64,000 nt of DNA from Bufo bufo. Taxonomy: Eukaryota; Chordata; Amphibia; Anura; Bufonidae. The notes beneath the pieces were generated by a model that saw only the letters and a list, made by a program, of their open reading frames with translations, was not told the DNA's origin and did not search any database. Positions 41,931 to 54,100 of the stretch are shown here, one piece after another. The number at the start of each line of letters is the position of its first letter. The first letter of the stretch is position 1. Both the position numbers and the translations under genes were made by a program. The stretch covers positions 155,084,015-155,148,014 of the forward strand of contig NC_053394.1 of the NCBI RefSeq assembly GCF_905171765.1. The letters are read 5' to 3'.

Positions 41931-43328
41931 ACGCAAAAAAACAAATGCAATAGCACTCTTCAACCAGCACTCTGCCCTGCCTCTATGCTGGATGTTGAAT
42001 GAGGCATTGGTGTACATTTTGGCCAAAGCGTAATAAGCCACTCACCACGTCAAGATCACCTCTATGAGTGGTCCCTAACACTAGTTCCTACCTGTTTATG
42101 GGCCATGATAGCCACACAAAGTCCAGGGAGAGCAGGTACAGCATGCACGCCAGGCACACTCTTTAACCCCGTCCGGTGCCGTGACAGCTTTCATCGGATC
42201 CAGGGATGCAAGTACCAACATGCATGCTGAGCCCACTATATACTTCTCCTGGAGCCAAATGGCTACTGGTAGGCGCTGTAAAAGTAGACTCAGTTTTATA
42301 CTGACTTTAAAACCAGCCTCCAGGGCAGACTAACTGGTCAGGTGTGCATGACTGCATGGAGATCGCCACGCCTCCAATATACACTACAAAGAAAAAATGT
42401 GGGGGATTCAGTCAGCACAACCCTGTATGCAGGTGCACATCGCTATGGCGAAATACATATACAAACGCAAAACACAAATGCAATAGCACTATGCAAACAG
42501 CACTCTGCCCTGCCTCTATGCTGGATGTTGAATGAGGCATTGGTGTACATTTTGGCCAAAGCGTAATAAGCCACTCACCACGTCAAGGTCGCCTCTATGA
42601 GTGGTCCCTAACACTAGTTCCCATCTGTTTATGGGCCATGATAGTCACACAAAGTCCAGGGAGCGCAGGTACAGCATTCACGCCAGGCACACTCTGCTTT
42701 TAACCCCGTCCGGTGCCGTGACAGCTTTCATCGGATCCAGGGATGCAAGTACCAACATGCATGCTGAGCCCACTATATACTTCTCCTGGAGCCAAATGGC
42801 TACTGGTAGGCGCTGTAAAAGTAGACTCAGTTTTATACTGACTTTAAAACCAGCCTCCAGGGCAGACTAACTGGTCAGGTGTGCATGACTGCATGGAGAT
42901 CGCCACGCCTCCAATATATACTACAAAGAAAAAATGTGGGGGATTCAGTCAGCACAACCCTGTATGCAGGTGCACATCGCTATGGCGAAATACACATACA
43001 AACGCAAAAACACAAATGCAATAGCACTCTGCAACCAGCACTCTGCCCTGCCTCTATGCTGGATGTTGAATGAGGCATTGGTGTACATTTTGGCCAAAGC
43101 GTAATAAGCCACTCACCACGTCAAGGTCGCCTCTATGAGTGGTCCCTAACACTAGTTCCTACCTCTTTATGGGCCATGATAGCCACATAAAGTCCAGGGA
43201 GCGCAGGTAGAGCATGCACGCCAGGCACACTCTGCTTTTAACCCCGTCCGGTGCCGTGACAGCTTTCATCGGATCCAGGGATGCAAGTACCAACATGCAT
43301 GCTGAGCCCACTATATACTTCTCCTGGA
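41931..43328 (+). repeat. 535-bp tandem repeat, about 2.6 units
   Basis: The word tgtacattttggccaaagcg occurs at 42011, 42544 and 43082 (spacing 533 and 538). Units share 'gggccatgatag', 'cagctttcatcggatccagg' and 'gactgcatggagatcgccac' with few differences. The array lies inside PLE-C and ends in a hairpin: catgcatgctgagcccacta (43294 on) is repeated inverted at 43330-43352. Confidence 0.93.
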
Positions 43329-43352
43329 GTATATAGTGGGCTCAGCATGCAT

Positions 43353-43746
43353 GGTCTATTTTTCTTTTTCCGGGTGTGTAGTAGTGTGTGATTTTGGGGT
43401 GAGAGATACTTACATGGTCTGGGGTTAGGCTGTGACTCGTATTTGCCGGACATAAAAAAGGCACCAGGGAGCATGATGCCGAGCTGGTATTGTCCACAAT
43501 AATGGTATTTCTGGTGGATGTTGCAGAGTTGCTGTGATACTGGACAGGTGGAGGATGGGGACTAGTGGGCGAGGGGGTGAGGTGTAGAGTGAGATCAATG
43601 GCTGGAATCCCACTAGCTGCACTGAGTGAGTAATATGACAGGTCGATGAGATGAGGTGTATCCTCGAGTTGGTGTTTTAAGGGATTTTTTGAGGCGTGTC
43701 CTTTCTGATGCGATTCTTTGTTTCCAGTTATTTAGTTCTGAGTGCC
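43353..43746 (-). other. PLE-C sequence between the tandem repeat and ORF1; no open frame
   Basis: Continues PLE-C ORF1/ORF2 boundary sequence with stops in all minus frames. Short blocks such as NWKQRIASERTRLKKSL (about 43725-43680) suggest decayed ORF1 C-terminal coding. Confidence 0.45.
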
Positions 43747-44451
43747 CTAAAACGTTGTGTCTGTGATATCTGTATAAGATATGGTTGGAGTAGTTTTTGT
43801 GTCAGGGTCTCCTTGCTGTAGTGGGGGCTGTAGGGAGCGTGGGTGGTTGGGGGGGGGGGGGTCACAATTAAAGTTGTCAAGACTTTGGTGCAGATTGGGG
43901 GTGGCTGAGATCATGTGGGATGATGTGTGTGGTGTGTTACCAGGCGGATTGCTAGTACCAGGATTATCGTGTTCTTTCTGATTCTTATTATAGGACTTGT
44001 GGTATTTTTGGTTTCTAAAATAGCGACTCTTTTGATTACATCGATTGGATGTGGGGTGTTTTTTGTATAGGTGTTCTGATGTTTGGTTACAATAGTGTTG
44101 GAGAGTAGTATAACCCAATTGTGAGGTATTTTTGATTTGGTTTTTATTATTGATATCGTTTATATTTTTATTGTGATCGTTGTTTAGTATGCCTGATAGT
44201 GGGGCAACTCCTGGTGTACCTAGTTTCTGTTTTTTCCAGGTTCGGTAGGAGTCTTTGTTTTTGTCGTTTCTATCTCTTTGTAATTTGCTTGATTTTGCGG
44301 CTATCAAGTCAGATTCTATCTGGTAGATCCTATTTCTGAGGTTATGATTTATGTGGATGAAGTCAGGATGTTTAGAGTATTGAGATAGCGATCGAATGTT
44401 TGTCTTTATATCTTTAGTGTATGTTTCCGTAATTGTTTCCATTTTGTTCAT
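43747..44451 (-). CDS. PLE-C ORF1-like protein
   Basis: Open from ATG 44451 (MNKMETITETYTKDIKTNIR) for about 234 codons to the stop at 43747, ending TDITDTTF; the frame is also open upstream to a GTG at 44508. Composition is rich in N, K, H, S and P, with basic mid-part (RYFRNQKYHKSYNKNQKEH) and a proline tract near the end. Position (5' of RT, same strand, after the terminal repeat) equals that of ORF1 in PLE-B, though sequence similarity is limited to the general pattern. It may be a nucleic-acid-binding protein. I do not recognise a named domain, and it may be truncated or nonfunctional. Confidence 0.5.
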   Translation of the reverse strand: MNKMETITETYTKDIKTNIRSLSQYSKHPDFIHINHNLRNRIYQIESDLIAAKSSKLQRDRNDKNKDSYRTWKKQKLGTPGVAPLSGILNNDHNKNINDINNKNQIKNTSQLGYTTLQHYCNQTSEHLYKKHPTSNRCNQKSRYFRNQKYHKSYNKNQKEHDNPGTSNPPGNTPHTSSHMISATPNLHQSLDNFNCDPPPPNHPRSLQPPLQQGDPDTKTTPTISYTDITDTTF

Positions 44452-44799
44452 AAATATTTTTCCGGTTACAGATATGTAAAGATAAAAATAGGAAGAGTAG
44501 GGCGCCACATGTGTGGTATTAGTTGTTTAAACATGAGATTAAAAGGTAAAAGTATGCTTACCAAATAGTGTTGTGAGGAGTCACAACACCTGTAGATTGC
44601 ACTGCTGGTTATTTAAAAAACCTGACCAGTAGGCGGTTGTCCGGAGCTGCGGCTGTGGTCCTCCGCGATGCTTGGAGCGATTGACAGGTTAAATGGCTGG
44701 TTGTAGAAAATTGGTTCAGGATCCTTTAGGGCGCTGCCTGGACTTGGACGAGTAAAACATCAAGGATGATGCCAGTAAAAAAGGTTGATCTTTTATTGC

Positions 44800-44855
44800 A
44801 GTATAGTCAACGCGTTTCGAGGGCTGAATTAACCTCTTTGTCAGGACTGTATACA
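44800..44855 (-). ncRNA. Hammerhead-ribozyme-like motif of PLE-C
   Basis: Minus strand: gtatacagtc then ctgacaaag, stem II gagg...cctc, then gaaacgcgtt and gactatac. Stem I pairs agtc with gact and, past a small bulge, gtat with atac. ctgacaa is two changes from CUGAUGA, and gaaacgcgt is the minimal stem III (ACGCGU) known from PLE hammerheads. The best-formed example with the one at 59632. Confidence 0.55.
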
Positions 44856-44994
44856 CTGAGGGGGGGAGGTTACAGCACATTTAAAATGAAAACTTTTGGC
44901 GCGCAGGCCAAGGGAAGGATCGAGGGCGGGTTCGGGATGGATTGACATTTCAATTGCTGTTATACTTCATATAGCCCTAATGAATGTTCTGTTA

Positions 44995-46532
44995 CTGATC
45001 TCTAAATAAATAAATAAATCAATGTATATTATGTCTGTGTTTCTTTTGCTAATTCAGCGTTGGTCAATTGGTACAGCGGGGGAGAGGGGGTGCCCCGTTT
45101 CGCTTCAGTGGTGGTTTGTGAGCGGAAGCCCGGGATGCGTAGATGCCCGGGATGTTGGCGCTTTTCTCTGTTTCCAGTAGGGTCCCTCAGTTGGCTCTCA
45201 ATTGCAGAGAGTGTACAGGCAGATCTGGCAGTGTTCGGGCAGTGTTGGCGAATCTGTCAGACAAGTGGAGGGCAGCGGCTCAGGTGAGGCATGCGGGGTA
45301 CGGGCACATTAACAAAAGGCACCTCGCGAAGAGCATACCAGCGTGTGCTTGGACACTTTCATGGCTGGTGACTTCTGCCTGTCTCGTCTACCCGGGTTGT
45401 TACTGAAGGCACTATATCTTTAGAGTGCCCCTCACGATGTTGTGTCGGTGAGATGTGTGTGTGGTGATGCCATGGATTCTGGATGTGCTGATAAGAAGCT
45501 CTGTGTGTGAGGTGTCTGGGGGTGTCTGTGGAGACACATTTAACATATGCTAGTGTACATTTAGTTTTGATGGGGTGTGACTTATATAGTAGACAGTAGA
45601 AGGTGGCAGTTTGTAGATGAGCTATATGTTTATGTATGAATCAGGTGCTGGCTGGGGTCAATGTATATATGGAGTTGGTAGTATTAGCCTCTATGTATAT
45701 ATAAAAAATATCCAGATACGCCCCATCATTCTTCATGTTCGCCGCCGGAAAACTCACACTAAGTAACAAAGCCAATATATATAGACACTCTTATGTTTTT
45801 TATATTTACATAGAGGCTAATACTACCAACCCCATATATACATTGACCCCAGCCAGCACCTGATTTATACATAAAGGTATAACTCATCTACAAACTGCCA
45901 CCTTATACTGTCTACTATATGAGTCACACCCCATCAAAACTATAATGTAAATGTACTCCAGCATATGTTAAATGTGACTCCACAGACACCACCAGACACC
46001 TCACACACAGAGCTTCTTATCAGCACATCCAGAAGCCGTGGCATCACCACACACACATCTCACCCGCACAACATCGCGAATGGCACTATAAAGATATAGT
46101 GCCTTCAGTAGCAACCCCGGGTAGACGAGTCTGGCAGAAGTCACCTACATCATTAGGGCTCCAGCCATGAAAGTGTCCCAGCACACGCTGGTATGCTCTG
46201 CGCGAGGTGCCTTTTGTTAATCTGCCCGTACCCCGCATGCCTCACCTGAGCCACTGCCCTCCACTTGTCTGACAGATCCGCCAACACAGTGCCAGATCTG
46301 CCTGTACACTCTCTGCAATTGAGAGCCAACAGAGGGACCCAACTGCTAACAGAACAAAAGCACCAACATACCGGACATCTACGCATCCCGGGCATCCGCT
46401 CCCAAACCACCACCGAAGCGACATGGGGCACCCCATCTCCCCCGCAGTACCAATTGACCAACGCTGAATTAGCAAATAAACACAGACATAATATACATTT
46501 ATTTATTGATTTATTAAGAGATCAGTTGTAAC
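44995..46532. repeat. Large inverted repeat of PLE-C terminal sequence
   Basis: Arms about 710-735 bp (44995-45705 and about 45800-46532) with a ~95-bp centre. Example pairing: ttggtcaattggtac (45061) with gtaccaattgacca (46449); gatcagttgt at 46510-46529 mirrors ctgatctct at 44995. Arms differ at scattered positions, so it is not a recent perfect duplication. The left arm is continuous with the PLE-C terminal repeat; the right arm stops before the hammerhead-like part. Confidence 0.9.
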
Positions 46533-46692
46533 TAGTGTTGAGCGAGCATCCCGGGCCGAATACCAGTTCGGCTCGAGCATCGCTATGCTCGGCACATGGC
46601 GGTACTCTGCTAAGTACCGCATGTTCTCGAGCCTTGGCTAAACAGCCAATAAACGTGTAGGTAAGTACTGCCTTCACTGTAATGCCAGTAGC

Positions 46693-48853
46693 CAGTGGCG
46701 TAACTACCGGGGAAGCAGCTGCTTCGGGGCCCGGGCTGCCAAGGGGGCCCGGCGTCTCGGCAGCGTGTGTGACAGTTTATTTTCAAGTTAGTTAAATATC
46801 GATGTCTTAATGTTCAGGGCCCCTTCACAGCAGCAGCAGAGGCTGACCAGGCCCCCTCGCTAATGTGATCTAATACTAGCACATGGGGGGGGGGGGGAGA
46901 GAGGCACCTGATACTGGCACATGGGGGGGGGGGAGAGAGGCACCTGATACTGGCACATGGGGGGGGGCACCTGATACTGGCACCTGGGGGGGGGGAGGGG
47001 GGGTTGGCACCTGATACTGGCACATGGGGGGGGGGGGGGGGAGAGAGGCACCTGATACTGGCACATGGGGGGGGGCACCTGATACTGGCACCTGGGGGGG
47101 GGGGAGGGGGGGTTGGCACCTGATACTGGCACATGGGGGGGGGGGGGGGAGAGAGGCACCTGATACTGGCACATGGGGGGAGGCACCTGATACTGGCACC
47201 TGGGGGGGGAGGGGGGGGGGTTGGCACCTGATACTGGCACATGGGGGGGGGGGAGAGAGGCACCTGATACTGGCACATGGGGGGAGGGGTTGGCACCTGA
47301 TACTGGCACCTTGGGGGGGAGGGGGGGTTGGCACCTGATACTGGCACATGGGGGGGAGAGAGGCACCTGATACTGGCACATGGGGGGAGGCACCTGATAC
47401 TGGCACCTGGGGGGAGGGGGGGTTGGCACCTGATACTGGCACATGGGGGGAGAGAGGCACCTGATACTGGCACATGGGGGGGGGAGGGGTTGGCACCTGA
47501 TACTGGCACCTGGGGGGGGGGGAGGGGGGGGTTGGCACCTGATACTGGCACATGGGGGGGGAGAGAGGCACCTGATACTGGCACATGGGGGGAGGCACCT
47601 GATACTGGCACCTGGGGGAGAGGGGGGGTTGGCACCTGATACTGGCACATGGGGGGGGGAGAGGCACCTGATACTGGCACATAGGGGGGGAGGGGGGTTG
47701 GCATCTGATACTGGCACCTGGGGGGGAGGGGGGGTTGGCACCTGATACTGGCACATGGGGGGGGGGGGAGAGGCACCTGATACTGGCACATGGGGGAGGC
47801 ACCTGATACTGGCACATGGGGGGGGAGAGAGGCACCTGATACTGGCACATGGGGGGAGGCACCTGATACTGGCACCTGGGGGGGAGGGGGGTGTTGGCAC
47901 CTGATACTGGCACATGGGGGGGGAGAGAGGCACCTGATACTGGCACATGGGGGGGGGGGGAGAGGGGTTGGCACCTGATACTGGCACCTGGGGGGAGGGG
48001 GGGTTGGCACTTGATACTGGCACATGGGGGGGGGAGGGAGAGATGCACTTGATACTGGCACTTTTGGGGGGGGTAGATGGCATTATGATACTGGGACATG
48101 TGGGGGGAGGAGAGAGGCACTTGATACTGGCACATGATGGGGGGGCATCTATGGGGACACTTACTGGCACATTATTGGGGGGCATTATGGGGGACACTAG
48201 GCAGGCAGCCTATCAGAGGCCGGACACTGAGGGGCATCTACTGGGGCACTATATATGGGGCATTTTATACTGGTACATTATGGGGGGCACTAGCAGGAAG
48301 GGGGGAGAGGAGCACTATGGGGGAATTTACTGGGGGCACTATATAGGGGTATTTTATACTGGGACATTATGGGGGCACTATGGGGACATTAGCTTAACTG
48401 GGGGCATTACAAGGGGGTATTTTTGCACTGTCACATTATAAGGAGAATTATTACTACTGGGGGGGGGGCATTATGGTGGGCTTTATTACTCCCCCATGGT
48501 ATGACCCCCTAGTAGCAGCCTCTCCTTGCTCTGCTATCCCTCTGCCCCTTCTCCAAATCCTTTTTATGAAATCTTTCTCATTAGGATAAAGCACAACATC
48601 AGCTCCTCCGAGCCCCCCAGCCAAGTGTTGAAGTGGTGTCCGAGATCCCCAAGGGCCAAGTAACTGTAAGTTTTCATGTGAAATATGTTTATGTTATACA
48701 CATATAGCATCCACTGTGCCACACAATATACAGTATACCGCTACACTATGCCAAAGGAGTGGGGTTTACACAGGAGGAGGGAGGTGCGAAGCGCGCTGGG
48801 GGGGCCCTTACAAATATTTGCTGTGGGGCCCAGTCACTTCTAGTTACACCCTG
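46693..48853. mobile_element. hAT MITE with expanded G-rich minisatellite
   Basis: Flanked by ccagtagc (46685-46692, 48854-48861). Ends cagtggcgtaacta / tagttacaccctg. Removing it rejoins hAT-1 leader sequence. The middle is a minisatellite (46870-48075) and a looser ggggcattat-type repeat (48075-48480); ends carry 'ggggccc' words. No coding potential. Confidence 0.85.
46870..48075 (+). repeat. G-run minisatellite
   Basis: Some 35 repeats of 'ggcacctgatactggcac' separated by either atggggggg-gagaga or ctgggggg-agggggggttggc spacers, with G-runs of 6 to 14. Units alternate in a higher-order pattern. On the G strand there are dozens of G-tracts capable in principle of G-quadruplex formation. 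The absence of stops on the C strand creates long proline-rich frames that are artefacts. Confidence 0.95.
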
Positions 48854-49500
48854 CCAGTAGCCATTACAGTGATTGGCTGGCCGGAACACATCATCAGGTG
48901 CTATATAACACCTGATGACTCGTGTTCGGCTCATTCTAAGTCAGGGAGAGCTGAACATAGGAAGGGACAGAGAGTGTAGGGAGTGTAATTGAATTAAATT
49001 TTTCTACAAAAACATTTCATAGACCCAAAAGTCCTTGTAAGGACTATTGCGTGTGACAGCAGCAATATATGTTTGTAGCGCAACCTGCGCTAAATTGCTC
49101 AGTGTTAGGGAGAGCTGTGCATAGGAAGGGACAGACAGTGCAGGGAGTGTAATAGGAAGATTTTTATACAAAAAACTTTTCAGAGACCCAAAAGTCCTTT
49201 TAAGGACTATTGTGTGTGACAGCAGTAATATATATTTTTAGCGCATCCTGCGCAAAATACTATGTAGTAGGCCGCTGCGGACAGTTCAATTATTCGCGCC
49301 ACATCTCCTGATTAAAGTGTGCGCATCCCTAAAATATCAGTGACATCCGTAGACACTGCGAACTGTGGCATTACTTGTGGTACCTGTCCTGTATAACGTT
49401 TCCTCATCACAAATACCTTTGTAAAATTTTTTGCACATACACTTCCAAATCCTACGCTACTGTATGTGTGACATACTTTCAAGCATATATCACATTTAAA

Positions 49501-50907
49501 ATGAAGAAAGCGAGCAGTAAGGGAAGGTTAAGTGGCCGTGATGCTGATGGTGCACGCAGAGACCATGGCCCTGGGCGCGGAGAAACAGTGCCTGCTGCCA
49601 GAGCACAAGAGAAACAATCATCCAAGATACCTAGCTTCATGTCCCAGTTTGCATGGCAGCGCAGGGCACCAGTCTTGAAGTTAGACCAGTGCGACCAGGT
49701 GGTCGGTTGGATTGCAGCAGATAATGCTTCCAGTCGGTTAAGCACCACCCTGTCTTCCACCAAGTCCAGTCTCAGTAGCCAGGAGTCCGGTCAACACAAT
49801 TCTCACCTTGATCCTCCTTCCTCCCACCATTTACAGTGTGGCCAAACAAGTGATCCCACAGTTGGATATTCCGAGGACCTCTTTTCATTGCCATTACTTG
49901 ATTTGGCCCTCTCGCCAAGCACGCTTGAAGAGAGACATGAGATCTTGTGCCCTGATTCCCAACCTCTTGAACATCCACAGTCACAAGAACATGATGGTGG
50001 GGAATTAGTGTTTAATGAGGTGGACGATGATGACACACAGTTACCAATGAGTCAACCGCAATTACTGTCTCAAGAGGTTGATGAAGAGGATGAGACACAG
50101 TTGTCAATCACTGAGATTGTGTGTTAAGTGCTGGCTAATCCCCTGTCAAAGGCACAGGCCCGGATGCATTCCGCCCTGCACCTGGACCTTCACAAGCACC
50201 ATCAGCGACCACATCCACTTCCGTGTCCCAGCGCAGCGTACAAATGTCCTTACCCCAGGCATTTGAACGCAAGCGCAAATACCCAGTCACAGGCTATAGC
50301 ACTAAATGCGCAACTTTCCAAATTACTGGCCCTGGCCTTCCGCAGCCTGATGTCGGCGGCCATCCCTCGTTACGCAGTCACCAGCCACCACTATTTTTCT
50401 CCGTGCGCCATGCCCACCTTACACCAACATTTGTCCTATAACATCACACGTGCCCTCACCAACGCAGTTACTGGGAAGGTCCACTTAACCACGGACACAT
50501 GGACAAGTGCATTTGGCAAGGGGAGCTACATTTCCCTGACGGCAAACTGGGTGAACATTGTAGAGGCCGGGAGCGAGTCGTACCCTGGGATGGAACAGGT
50601 GCTACCGACGCCAAGGATTGCGGGCCCTACGTCGATCAGGGTTTCCGCCAGCACCTACGTTACTGGCTCCAACCCCCACTTCTCCTCCTCCTCTACTTCC
50701 ACCTCCGAATTATCCGCGTGCAGCACCAGTCATCAGTTGGTAGCTGGAAGCAGTGTAGTACTGCAGTGGGGAAGCGGCAACAGGCCGTGCTAAAGCTGAT
50801 ATGCTTAGGGGACAAACAGCACACCGCTGCAGAGCTGTGGCAGGGATAAGAGACCAGACTGAACTGCGGCTCTCGCCACTCAACCTAGAACCAGGCATGG
50901 TTGTGTC
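49501..50907 (+). pseudogene. hAT-1 transposase, N-terminal half
   Basis: Open from ATG 49501 (MKKASSKGRLSGRDADGARR) to TAA 50125, with a low-complexity basic start, KIPSFMSQFAW, and an acidic stretch FNEVDDDDTQLPMS. Past the stop, shifted frames continue with QSQAIALNAQLSKLLAL, YAVTSHHYFSPCAMPTLHQ, VTGKVHLTTDTWTS (first catalytic D region of hAT), YISLTANWVN, LGDKQHTAAELWQG and LNLEPGMVVS up to the hAT-2 insertion. At least three frameshifts. Typical of frog hAT transposases. Confidence 0.8.
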
Positions 50908-51126
50908 CAGGGGTCAAGTCCTGGGAAAAAAAAGTGTGGGAACTCACCCAAGATCCACTGCAAACCCCCCCCCCCCCCCAAAAATATATATATATCTTTC
51001 GCTGAAAATTCAGTGCAACATTTATTGTAAAGTGCCAGTTTACACAATCAAGTGCAAAATTAACATGAAACAAATATATATATAGAACAGTTGGAACAAA
51101 TTAAATTAACACAGTGACACAGCCCA

Positions 51127-54100
51127 TTAGAAAATATCCCACAAACTGGAATAACGTTGCCCTTGCCGTGCAAGATTTTCAACTTTCCTAGATTTATTAT
51201 CATCTGCGCTGCGATGTGTGGTCAGCCATTTTGTGACATATGGTAAAGGATCCCATAAATGCACAGGAGGCCCAATGAGACTGATAAACAAAAGAGAAGA
51301 CACGCGTTCAATGCCAAGCCCACTCCTAATGGGTGACATCACCAAATTCATTGTACTGAAGCCCCTTTCACAATCACCGGATGTCACTGGAAGACTGTTA
51401 ACTGCTGTCACCACTGGTTTCAGATTTTCAGGAATCTCTACACCACCATTATCAATGTAGTCTCTGAAACCTTCACAGATGGATGCATAGTTGAGACGGA
51501 ATCTTTTGCATAGCTGCTCCAGCTTCACTTCACCTTCAAACCACGGACTGTCCACAATGATTGGCCAGCGTTGTGAATTCAGGATGTCAATTTCAGAAAC
51601 AAGAGTTTCAAATTCACCCGACTGTGATGAAGCGGCAGGTCTGTTGCTTGCAGTTAAAGCAAAGAGTCTGGAGCGCAAATTATCCACCAAACTTTGATAA
51701 AATTGAGGGAGATTTATCCTCACTTGGCCTTTTGAACTCTCTGGGTTGATGGTCACACCTTTGAAATTCCCTTTCTCCAGCGATTCCATGGCTTCTTTCA
51801 GATGTTTGCCAGGCATGTCTTTCATTTTTTCAATTGCACGAACTGAACGATTGATCAGCTGATAAGCTCGTGGAAGTGTAATGTCATCTCTTTGTAGCGC
51901 TTCAGATAACAGTCCCATTTCCTGAACTGCATCCGCAACCCCTGCAAGGTTTAACAAATAATGTTCTGATGTCAAGACCTTGTTAAGGCCACTAAATACA
52001 GATTTCTGCTTACTGTTATGAGCGGAGCTTATGCAGCACGCCAGACCTGCAGGGTATAGCGAAGCGAGGTCACGGTTATGGGCAATCAAGGGTTGCTCAC
52101 TGTATGGGAGAACCCTGGGCAGGCATGCGGCAGTGAAGGAGAGGTAGACACAGTTCCTCTGGGGCACACTCGGTATGTAGGGACCAGGCCTGATGGTGGA
52201 TGAGGTGCCCTGGATGTTACAGGTATTTTGAGTGCCTGGGGCAAGGTCCCTTTTGGATTTGTGACGCCAGTGCCGGTAATGGTGGCACACCGATTTATAG
52301 TTGGAATAAGTGAGGTACACAGGTGGTATAGTGAACCAAACGTTGCTTTACTTAACAGTCCAACTTTGTACATGCAGATGGTAATACAGTCCTTTAGATC
52401 ACAGTGTTTCACAAGCAGGCTTTATTCCACAAGATGGCAGGTATTGATTATGCAAGATACAAAGAGGGTAATTCCACAACACACTCAGAATCAGGTTGTA
52501 CCTTTCCTCAGAAATAGCGTACACTGTCCCTTTCTAGAACTCCTGTCTGGTTTCAATCCCAAGGCCCGGATGCCTAAATGGTGGCCTAAATCCTTGGTAT
52601 ATATATATATCTTCCTCTCGTATATAAATACTTGCTTTGCTTCCTAAAGCATCTGCCCATCAGTGTTACTTATCTTTGCTTGTAATATCCTGACTTGTCT
52701 GGTGAAGGGCTGTGGGTTTCTCCCAGGAGATTCTGTCCTGCAACTGGGGTGTCTCTACTGAGCTAATCCTAGCCTCAGGAACTTCAGGTGGACGAAGTAA
52801 CTCCTCTAGTCCCCTGGAATGAACTAACTTCCCCTGTCTGGGCCTACCTATATATATCTAGGGCTCTCTAGCTCCCTCTAACGTCTGGGAGGCTAAACTA
52901 CACCCTGACAGGCCTGACACCCAGCTAACACAGGGAAATGCATACACATAACATTAAAGGTAATAAAGACACATTAACCCCTTTTGTGCAGTGCCCACCT
53001 TTATCTAGTGGGACACTACACTTACGCTTGCTTTCAGGAAATGACTGTGTAGTGCAGGATATGACTCCCAAACTGCTCGTATAGCTCTCTGGCTTGAAGC
53101 AACCCATCTAACTGAAAAAACTTTTCCAATTTTAAGAATTTGTACTTCTAATTCTTTTGCACATTCTGAGAGCTCTGCTAGATTTTTTGGTGACTGATGA
53201 TACACAGCATACAACTTCTCAAAAAATGATGTGACATGATGAAGACCAGGAACAGAATCAATTGTATCTGAAATGCACAATTCAAGCCTATGACACAAGC
53301 AGTGCCATTTCACAATCTGTGGATATTTTTGACTGAGTCGTTCCAGAACACCCGACTTTCTTCCAAGCATTACACTTGCACCATCACTGCAAGCTCCAAT
53401 CCAGTTTTCGGCAAGAAAGTCATTACTGAACCCAAATTTAGAAAGACAAGCTAGAAGAGTGGCTTCAATAGACTGTGCATCTGCTTTAGGCAAATCAAGC
53501 AAATCGAGAAAGAAAGTGACTGGGTCTTTTCCGTTAACAGAGGCACGAATATAAACAATTAACACTGAATGGGTAGAAACAGTTGTAGACTCATCAATAT
53601 AAACAGAAATTTTTGGAGCCTGCTCAACAATTGCTTTGCAAAGCTTTTTTCTCATTTCACTAGCAATACAATCTATTATTTGTGCTGCTGTGTACTCACT
53701 ATGGAGAATACATCCTAAGTCAGCTCCATTTGCAACTTGCAAGCTGATAAGATCTCTGAAGTCTGTGAAAGGGCGATTTTTTTTCGCACAAAAGTAGGCA
53801 GTGCGAAATACCTTAGTGGTTGACGCAAACTTATGCTTCTGCTGTTCTGCAATATTGGATTGCAGAATCTCCTTTCTGGATACTGCTTGGATATCTCCTG
53901 CCTTTACATGTGCTTCTGAAATCTTATGTATGGGGATTTTTTTACGTAGTGAGGTCAACATATCTTTTTTTGTTTTGCCATATGGAGTAATTGTTGTACC
54001 AGTGCTCCATTCTTTAGAAATGGATACACCTTGCGAAACAGACACTCCAAGGTGTTTAACCTCCCGACACACTTTGCACCCTAAAAGACCATTGTCTACA

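Larger units (their letters stand above)
39931..46532 (-). mobile_element. PLE-C: second PLE lineage with inverted terminal repeats
   Basis: Minus strand, from right: inverted partial terminal repeat (45800-46532), terminal repeat (45705-44510) with hammerhead-like motif, ORF1 (44451-43747), a 535-bp tandem repeat (43328-41931) lying where the N-terminal part of RT should be, RT-endonuclease (41930-40327), 3' UTR and a short piece of terminal repeat (39931-40000, 'gtagatgagttatatcttta' as in 45609-45628). Coding style (N/K/H-rich, YIDD) differs from PLE-A and B. Confidence 0.75.

Noticed and set aside
46814..48197. Three overlapping minus-strand open frames of 415-445 codons rich in P, C, S, I
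   Set aside because: They are translations of the G-run minisatellite in three phases; the lack of stops follows from the repeat, and no start context, homology or non-repeat sequence supports a protein.
48746..48979. Short frames near the right end of the hAT MITE
   Set aside because: They cross the TSD and element boundary and have no motif.
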